Source: Thiobacillus sp. 63-78 | Lineage (GTDB): Bacteria > Pseudomonadota > Gammaproteobacteria > Burkholderiales > Thiobacillaceae | NCBI GenBank assembly: GCA_001899765.1 | Contig: MKWM01000039.1 | Coordinates: forward strand, 1-42,984 | DNA length: 42,984 nt | Reading direction: 5' to 3' | Shown: in pieces, positions 38,213-42,984 of the stretch | Layout of the letters: each line of letters starts with the position of its first letter | Position numbering within the stretch: position 1 is the stretch's first letter | Notes under the pieces: generated by a model | The model's database searches: none | What the model was told of the DNA's origin: nothing | What the model saw: the letters and a program-made list of their open reading frames with translations, nothing else | Translations under genes and position numbers: made by a program

Positions 38213-38480
38213 GGGCCTGTCAACACTAAATTTCGCACCTGCGTTGCCGCGAGAAAGCGGTGGATGCAAGGCGCGTCGCGCCGGCAAGGGCTATCCCTTG
38301 CCAAGCGGCGCAACGCCGCAGACGCGCTTTCTCGCGGCAACCCGAAGGGGCGGGCCGATACGGGGTGCCCCCTTTGTCGCGATCCGCTTGCAGTGAACGA
38401 CACTGCGGCGCGCCTCGCTTCGCGGGCTCATCCCCGAATCGGCCTCGCCGCAGGCGCGAAATTAGTGTTGGCAGGCCCTC
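38211..38480. repeat. 270-bp element with terminal inverted repeats and nested hairpins
   Basis: Ends of about 25 bases (38211-38236 and 38456-38480) are inverted copies, differing by one base change and one missing T. Inside, the left half has a perfect 17-bp inverted repeat (38243-38259 with 38325-38341) that encloses an 8-bp hairpin (38283-38302). The right half has a 13-bp repeat with one mismatch (38353-38365 with 38432-38444) that encloses a 6-bp hairpin (38390-38406). No transposase and no convincing gene is present. It resembles a miniature mobile or intergenic repeat unit. It fills most of the argC-erpA gap. Confidence 0.75.
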
Positions 38481-38513
38481 CTCGGAACTCCGTAGCCTGA
38501 ACAGGGTCTTTGC

Positions 38514-38541
38514 TTGACGCAAGGCGGGTGATGCGGATAAT
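38514..38541 (+). promoter_or_regulatory. Probable erpA promoter
   Basis: TTGACG (38514-38519) and GATAAT (38536-38541) are 16 bases apart, about 30 bases before the erpA ATG. An AAAGGAG ribosome-binding site follows. No IscR-type box was recognised by eye. Confidence 0.65.
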
Positions 38542-38568
38542 CACTCCCATATTTAAAGGAGCACTACC

Positions 38569-38919
38569 ATGAATGCAGTCACCGAAATGGAATCCCCGCT
38601 GATCTTTACCGATAGCGCCGCCACCAAGGTCAAAAGCCTGATCGACGAGGAAGGCAATCCCGACCTGAAACTCCGCGTATTCGTGTCGGGCGGCGGCTGT
38701 TCCGGCTTCCAGTATGGCTTTACCTTCGACGAGGCGCAGAATGACGACGACACCGCGATGGTCAAGAACGGCGTCACCCTGCTGGTCGATTCGATGAGCT
38801 TCCAGTATCTGGTCGGCGCCGAGATCGACTATTCCGAAGGCCTGGAAGGCGCGCAGTTCGTGATCAAGAACCCGAACGCCACCACCACCTGCGGGTGCGG
38901 CTCGTCGTTCTCGTCCTGA
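38569..38919 (+). CDS. erpA: Iron-sulfur cluster insertion protein ErpA
   Basis: 116 residues. The A-type carrier motif is complete: Cys44 in [12 protein letters not shown] and Cys108 and Cys110 in [11 protein letters not shown] near the end. ErpA delivers iron-sulfur clusters to apoproteins, notably for isoprenoid synthesis and respiration. It stands alone between the repeat element and a bidirectional terminator. Confidence 0.95.
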   Translation: MNAVTEMESPLIFTDSAATKVKSLIDEEGNPDLKLRVFVSGGGCSGFQYGFTFDEAQNDDDTAMVKNGVTLLVDSMSFQYLVGAEIDYSEGLEGAQFVIKNPNATTTCGCGSSFSS

Positions 38920-38930
38920 GCACGCGTGCA

Positions 38931-38970
38931 GCCCATGAAGAAAGCGGCTTCGGCCGCTTTTTTCATGGGC
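38931..38970. terminator. Bidirectional terminator between erpA and anmK
   Basis: GCCCATGAAG-AAAGCGGC and GCCGCTTT-TTTCATGGGC pair around a TTCG loop, giving a long stem with A-rich and T-rich flanks on both sides. It serves the convergent erpA and anmK. Confidence 0.9.
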
Positions 38971-39001
38971 CGCACGGTCGGCCGATCGTGGTTGGCGGGG
39001 A

Positions 39002-40117
39002 TCAGGCCGGGTAAATCGCACCCAGGATGCGTCTGCCTCGCGCCCCGGTCACGGCCGGAAGATTGCCCGGGACATGATGCAGCGTCTGTCGAGCCAGCCA
39101 GGCAAAGGCGAGCGCTTCCACCCAGTCGGGATCGATGCCCAGTGCCGCCGTGGTCGCCACCCTGAGCCGGGGCAGCAGGGCGCTGATCCGCTGCGTCAGG
39201 GCGCTGTTGTGCGCGCCGCCGCCACACAGATAGAGTTCCTGCGCGCCCGGGCACTCGCGCTGGACGGCGTCGGCGAGACTGCCGGCGGTGAATTCGAGCA
39301 GGGTGGCCTGCACGTCGACCGCATCGACCGCTTCACCCAGACCGTTCAGGGTGGCGTCCAGCCAGTCCAGATTGAACTGTTCGCGCCCCGCGCTCTTGGG
39401 CGGCGAGGGAATCAGGTAGGCATGCTTCATCAAAGCCGCCAGCAGGGCGGAATGGACGGTCCCGCTTGCCGCCCAGGCGCCATCGCGGTCGTAATGGGTG
39501 CCGTGATGGCGCCGGATCCAGGCGTCCAGCAGCATATTGCCGGGGCCGGTGTCCCACCCGCGGACGGTGCCGTTTACAGGTAAATCGGTGAGGTTGGCGA
39601 TGCCGCCGATGTTGGCGATGACGCGGTGAATGCCGGGATGCTGCAGGACCTGGGCGTGGAAGGCGGGAACCAGCGGGGCGCCCTGGCCGCCTGCCGCGAT
39701 GTCGCGGCTGCGAAAGTCGGAGATGACCGTGATGCCGGTGAGTTCGGCAAGCAGGGCGGCATTGCCGATTTGCAGGGTGTAGCCGTCTGCCGGGCGATGA
39801 CGCAGGGTCTGGCCGTGGCTGCCGATCGCACGTATCGTGCCGGGGAATGCTTCAAGGACCGCCTTGGTTGCCCTGGCGTACAGACGAGCCAGTTCATTGC
39901 CCGCGCAGGCGGCAAGATGGATCTCATCGGGTTGCGGTCTGTGCAGCGTCAGTAACTGCGCACGCAGCGTGTCCGGGTAAGGCAGGTAGTGGGTGTGGAG
40001 AAGACGGATTCCGCCCGCAGGGTCTGTTTCGGCAAGCACTGCATCGACACCATCCAGGCTGGTGCCGGACATGAGACCGACATAGCGTTCGGTCTCATGT
40101 GTGGGGCCTGCGCTCAA
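39002..40117 (-). CDS. anmK: Anhydro-N-acetylmuramic acid kinase
   Basis: 371 residues. It contains YVGLMSGTSLDGVDAVLAE near the start, SHGQTLRH, DFRSRDIAAGGQGAPLVPAFH, NIGGIANLT, WDTGPGNMLLDAW and LCGGGAHNSAL. AnmK phosphorylates anhydro-MurNAc during cell-wall recycling. The start is a TTG at 40117 that overlaps the stop codon of the M23 peptidase gene (TTGA); no ATG precedes the motif. Coupling with a wall hydrolase makes sense for turnover and recycling. Confidence 0.93.
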   Translation of the reverse strand: MSAGPTHETERYVGLMSGTSLDGVDAVLAETDPAGGIRLLHTHYLPYPDTLRAQLLTLHRPQPDEIHLAACAGNELARLYARATKAVLEAFPGTIRAIGSHGQTLRHRPADGYTLQIGNAALLAELTGITVISDFRSRDIAAGGQGAPLVPAFHAQVLQHPGIHRVIANIGGIANLTDLPVNGTVRGWDTGPGNMLLDAWIRRHHGTHYDRDGAWAASGTVHSALLAALMKHAYLIPSPPKSAGREQFNLDWLDATLNGLGEAVDAVDVQATLLEFTAGSLADAVQRECPGAQELYLCGGGAHNSALTQRISALLPRLRVATTAALGIDPDWVEALAFAWLARQTLHHVPGNLPAVTGARGRRILGAIYPA

Positions 40118-41430
40118 TCGAGTGCGGCGAGATTGGTGCCGCGCAGCAGGCCCAGTTTCTCGGACCAGCCTGCGGTCTGTTGCAGGAAGCGTCCACGTTG
40201 TGCGGCCGCCAGCGAAGGTGAGCCAGGCAGTTTGACGGTCAAGGGGTTATACGGCGTGCCTGCGATCCGGACTTCGTAATGCAGGTGCGGGCCGGTCGCA
40301 ATGCCGGTGGCGCCGACATAGGCGATGATTTCGCCCTGGCTGACGGCACGGCCGCGGCGCATGCCGGGGGCAAAGGCGCTCAGGTGGCCATAGTAGGTTT
40401 CGTAGCCGTTCTGGTGCCGCAGAATGACGAGGTTGCCGTAGCCGCCCTTGCGCCCGGCGAATTCCACGGTGGCGTCACCCGTCGCCTTGACGCGGGTGCC
40501 GGTCGGTGCGCCAAGATCGACGCCGGTATGCGCGCGTGTGTAACCCAGTACGGGATGCTTGCGGGCACTGCTGAAATTGGAGGTGACGCGGGAAAATTCG
40601 AGCGGCGAACGCAGGAAGCCTTTCTTCAGCGATTGGCCTTCTGGCGTGTAATAGCTTTCATGCCCGGATGCGTCGCGGTACAGCACGGCGCGGTGGACCT
40701 TTCCGGCATTGACGAATTCCGCCGCCAGCAGTTCGCCGGTGGAAACGGGTTCGCCGTTGCGGTATTTCACGGTGTAGATCACCGAGAAGGTATCGCCGCG
40801 GCGCAGGTCCTCGCGGAAGTCCAGGGTGGTCGAGAAGGTGTCGGCCATCTTGTCGGCGATCTTGTCGGGAATGCCCGCACTGTCGGTCGCGCCATACAGC
40901 GACGACACGATGTGGCCGGCACGCATGACCACACGGGTTTCGATCTGGTCGCTGTCTTCCTGCGCGATATAGCTGTCGCCTTGATGCAGAATGGTCAGGA
41001 CCGGACCATCGCGACGTTCGAAGCGGATGCTCAGCAGCTGGCCGTCTGGTGAGGTGGTGGCCTGAATGCGCTTGCCGGCCCGCAGGCTGGCTGCCAGTTG
41101 GCGTACGGCATCGGTGGCCAGCAGGCGCTGGATTTCCAGTGCGTCGATTTTCAGCCGTCCCAGCGCGCTGGTGATCGTGTCGCCCGACTGGATCACGGTT
41201 TCGCGTTCAAACGTGCCAGCATTCGCGGCGTCAGCCAGGGAAGGCAGGGCGATGGCTTCGATAACCGTTTCAGGGGCGATGTCGGTGGTGCTGGTGTCGG
41301 GCGCCAGGCCAAAGGCGGCCACGACGCCAAATAGCGGCAAGCTGGAGAGGGCAACCAGGGTACGCAGGCTGAAGCGGCGTTCCGCTCCGGTCATGCGATA
41401 GGTTAAGATTCTCGGTTTGGTGAGCGGCAT
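40114..41430 (-). CDS. M23 family murein peptidase (MepM/OapA-like)
   Basis: 438 residues. An N-terminal membrane anchor lies near residues 22-42. A LysM-like/OapA region (IQSGDTITSALGRLKIDALE) follows, then a linker. The C-terminal LytM domain has HTGVDLGAP and HLHYEVRI, the zinc-ligand motifs H-x3-D and H-x-H, with YGHLSAF between. Such enzymes cut peptide cross-links of peptidoglycan. It is coupled to anmK and divergent from tyrS, a common arrangement in Betaproteobacteria. Confidence 0.9.
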   Translation of the reverse strand: MPLTKPRILTYRMTGAERRFSLRTLVALSSLPLFGVVAAFGLAPDTSTTDIAPETVIEAIALPSLADAANAGTFERETVIQSGDTITSALGRLKIDALEIQRLLATDAVRQLAASLRAGKRIQATTSPDGQLLSIRFERRDGPVLTILHQGDSYIAQEDSDQIETRVVMRAGHIVSSLYGATDSAGIPDKIADKMADTFSTTLDFREDLRRGDTFSVIYTVKYRNGEPVSTGELLAAEFVNAGKVHRAVLYRDASGHESYYTPEGQSLKKGFLRSPLEFSRVTSNFSSARKHPVLGYTRAHTGVDLGAPTGTRVKATGDATVEFAGRKGGYGNLVILRHQNGYETYYGHLSAFAPGMRRGRAVSQGEIIAYVGATGIATGPHLHYEVRIAGTPYNPLTVKLPGSPSLAAAQRGRFLQQTAGWSEKLGLLRGTNLAALD

Positions 41431-41600
41431 GAACCGTTTCCCCTTCTTTTTGCGAACCGGGAGTCTACCACAAATGACCCCATTGGTCTTGTGTAATTAA
41501 AACAGCAACTTGCGAGCACGGGATGGCGGGATGCACGCAATGATATGCATGGTTTACGGTCGGATCCGGACAAACTTGACGTGTACTGGAAAGGTATTTG

Positions 41601-42791
41601 ATGCAGGACGTTTTGCAGGAAATCAAGCGGGGCGCCGACGAATTGCTGGTCGAGACCGAACTGGTCGAAAAGCTGAAAACGGGGCGGCCGTTGCGGATCA
41701 AGGCGGGGTTCGATCCGACGGCGCCGGATCTGCACCTGGGCCATACCGTGCTGCTGAACAAGCTGCGCCAGTTTCAGGTGATGGGGCACCAAATCATTTT
41801 CCTGATAGGCGATTTCACCGGCATGATCGGCGACCCCACGGGCAAGAATGCCACGCGCCCGCCGCTGACCCGCGAAGCCGTGGCTGAAAATGCCAGAACC
41901 TACCAGGCGCAGGTATTCAAAATACTGGACCCGGGCTTGACCGAGGTGCGCTTCAATTCGGAATGGATGGAAACGCTGGGGTCGGCCGGCATGATCCGTT
42001 TGGCGGCGACCCATACCGTGGCGCGCATGCTGGAGCGCGACGATTTCCATAAGCGCTACAGCAGCCAGCAGCCGATCGCGATCCATGAGTTTCTCTACCC
42101 CCTGATTCAGGGTTACGACTCGGTTGAGCTGAAAGCGGATATCGAGCTGGGCGGCACCGACCAGAAATTCAATTTGCTGATGGGGCGCGAACTGCAAAAG
42201 CATCATGGCCAGGCCCAGCAATGCATCCTGACCATGCCGCTGCTCGAGGGGATGGACGGTATCAACAAGATGTCGAAATCGCTGGGCAATTACATCGGGA
42301 TCAACGAGCCGCCGCAGGAGATCTTCGGCAAGCTGATGTCGATTTCCGACGACTTGATGTGGCGCTACATTCAATTGCTGTCGTTCGAGCCGCTGGCGGC
42401 CATCGAAGACTGGAAGCGGCAGGTGGCCGAGGGCGCCAATCCGCGCGATATCAAGGTGCGCTTTGCGCAGGAAATCGTGGCGCGCTTTCACAGTCCGGAC
42501 GCGGCGGCCCGGGCGCTGGCCGATTTCGAGGCCCGCTTCCAGAAAGGGGCACTGCCGGACGACATGCCGGAAATCAGCCTGCCCGGCGTGGACGGTGCCT
42601 TGCTTGTGCCGCAGTTGTTGAAGCAGGCCGGACTGGTGGCCAGTACCTCGGATGCCATTCGCCAGATTGCCGGCGGTGGCGTCAGGCTGGACGGTGAACG
42701 GGTGGCCGACAAGGGCGTGAGCGTGCCGGTCGGCGCGACCGTCGTCGCGCAGGTTGGCAAGCGAAAATTCGCCCGCGTCACAATTATTTAA
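41601..42791 (+). CDS. tyrS: Tyrosyl-tRNA synthetase
   Basis: 396 residues from ATG 41601, six bases after GGAAAGG. The class I HIGH-type motif is HLGHT (residues 45-49), and KMSKS lies at 223-227. The C-terminal S4-type RNA-binding domain follows residue 330 ([21 protein letters not shown]). It is the shorter TyrRS type of about 400 residues. The 167-base gap to the M23 gene must hold both promoters. The rRNA promoter begins directly after the stop codon. Confidence 0.97.
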   Translation: MQDVLQEIKRGADELLVETELVEKLKTGRPLRIKAGFDPTAPDLHLGHTVLLNKLRQFQVMGHQIIFLIGDFTGMIGDPTGKNATRPPLTREAVAENARTYQAQVFKILDPGLTEVRFNSEWMETLGSAGMIRLAATHTVARMLERDDFHKRYSSQQPIAIHEFLYPLIQGYDSVELKADIELGGTDQKFNLLMGRELQKHHGQAQQCILTMPLLEGMDGINKMSKSLGNYIGINEPPQEIFGKLMSISDDLMWRYIQLLSFEPLAAIEDWKRQVAEGANPRDIKVRFAQEIVARFHSPDAAARALADFEARFQKGALPDDMPEISLPGVDGALLVPQLLKQAGLVASTSDAIRQIAGGGVRLDGERVADKGVSVPVGATVVAQVGKRKFARVTII

Positions 42792-42838
42792 AATTTATCG
42801 GCCGAAAGTGTTGACGGAAAGTTTTTGCTCTGTAGAAT
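42785..42838 (+). promoter_or_regulatory. rRNA operon promoter with UP-like element
   Basis: TTGACG (42811-42816) and TAGAAT (42833-42838) are 16 bases apart, as in known rrn P1 promoters. An A/T-rich stretch (42781-42799) lies at the UP-element position, and a GC-rich discriminator (GCGCTCC) follows the -10, a mark of growth-rate and ppGpp control. The -35 lies 20 bases after the tyrS stop. Confidence 0.8.
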
Positions 42839-42895
42839 GCGCTCCTTCTCGACAGGCATGCGGCACGCGAACAGCGAAGAGCATGTCTAATCGAT

Positions 42896-42907
42896 TGATC
42901 TTTAACA
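42896..42907 (+). promoter_or_regulatory. boxA antiterminator in the rRNA leader
   Basis: TGATCTTTAACA matches the boxA consensus of rRNA leaders (TGCTCTTTAACA in Escherichia coli). It is followed by the AATTTACAGCCGATAGGTGTGGGTG-type stretch at 42908-42932 that typically precedes 16S rRNA in Betaproteobacteria. NusB and S10/NusE bind boxA RNA. The 16S gene itself lies beyond the window. Confidence 0.85.
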
Positions 42908-42984
42908 ATTTACAGCCGATAGGTGTGGGTGTTGTGGTGGTAGCCATCCTGATTTTGGTTGGGGTGGCGGCTAGCATAGATGCT

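Noticed and set aside
38213..38568. Small reading frames inside the repeat element as genes.
   Set aside because: They follow from the inverted-repeat sequence, lack ribosome-binding sites and resemble no family; the region is better explained by its hairpins.
41431..41600. A T-box or similar leader upstream of tyrS.
   Set aside because: The space is too short, and no T-box sequence or specifier hairpin is visible; T-boxes are also not expected in this group.

Overview
The window is about 43 kb of GC-rich chromosome from a Gram-negative bacterium, most likely a betaproteobacterium of the Nitrosomonadales or a relative. This is an inference from gene order and protein type: the S10/spc/alpha ribosomal cluster, rplM-rpsI-argC-erpA, the divergent anmK/M23 peptidase versus tyrS pair next to an rRNA operon, a Neisseria/Burkholderia-type porin, and fmdB/DUF502/aspS. 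Nearly everything is core genome.

Region 1 (1-14160) is the ribosomal super-operon. It runs from the end of tuf through rpsJ-rplCDWB-rpsS-rplV-rpsC-rplP-rpmC-rpsQ, rplNXE-rpsNH-rplFR-rpsE-rpmD-rplO-secY-infA-rpmJ, and rpsMKD-rpoA-rplQ, and ends in a clear terminator. Genes are tightly packed and often overlap. Three larger gaps carry promoter-like sequences that probably re-start transcription: before rplC, before rplN and before rpsM. The rplN leader also holds hairpins and a possible ten-codon minicistron.

Region 2 (14264-30749) is housekeeping and envelope. It holds a SAM hydroxide adenosyltransferase, a MOFRL-family glycerate kinase, an Ala-rich lipoprotein, an RluF-like pseudouridine synthase coupled to uvrA, a YajR-like MFS transporter, ssb, and fmdB-DUF502-aspS-DUF2322-nudB. 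A YbhP-like phosphodiesterase coupled to ClsB cardiolipin synthase, a YaiI-family protein, a YpfJ-type zinc peptidase and a strong porin gene follow. A large TPR/GT41 O-GlcNAc-transferase-like gene comes next (30894-33497).

Region 3 (33544-35289) is the accessory spot. Two degenerate copies of the 3' end of osmC and one intact osmC bracket two small modules: hicBA (hicA frameshifted) and a coupled DUF4258-like/DUF2283 pair. It looks like repeated module gain at the osmC 3' end and is the best candidate for something undescribed.

Region 4 (35347-42984) holds an ElyC/YdcF-like protein, rplM-rpsI, argC, a 270-bp element of nested hairpins with terminal inverted repeats, erpA, anmK-M23 peptidase, tyrS, and finally the promoter and boxA leader of an rRNA operon whose 16S gene lies beyond the window. 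The rpsJ product (S10/NusE) at the left end is the factor that binds boxA with NusB, so the two ends are functionally linked.

Promoters, hairpins and terminators were located by eye. Start sites differing from the longest reading frame were chosen by ribosome-binding site and family N-terminus. No tRNA, CRISPR array, transposase or integrase was seen.
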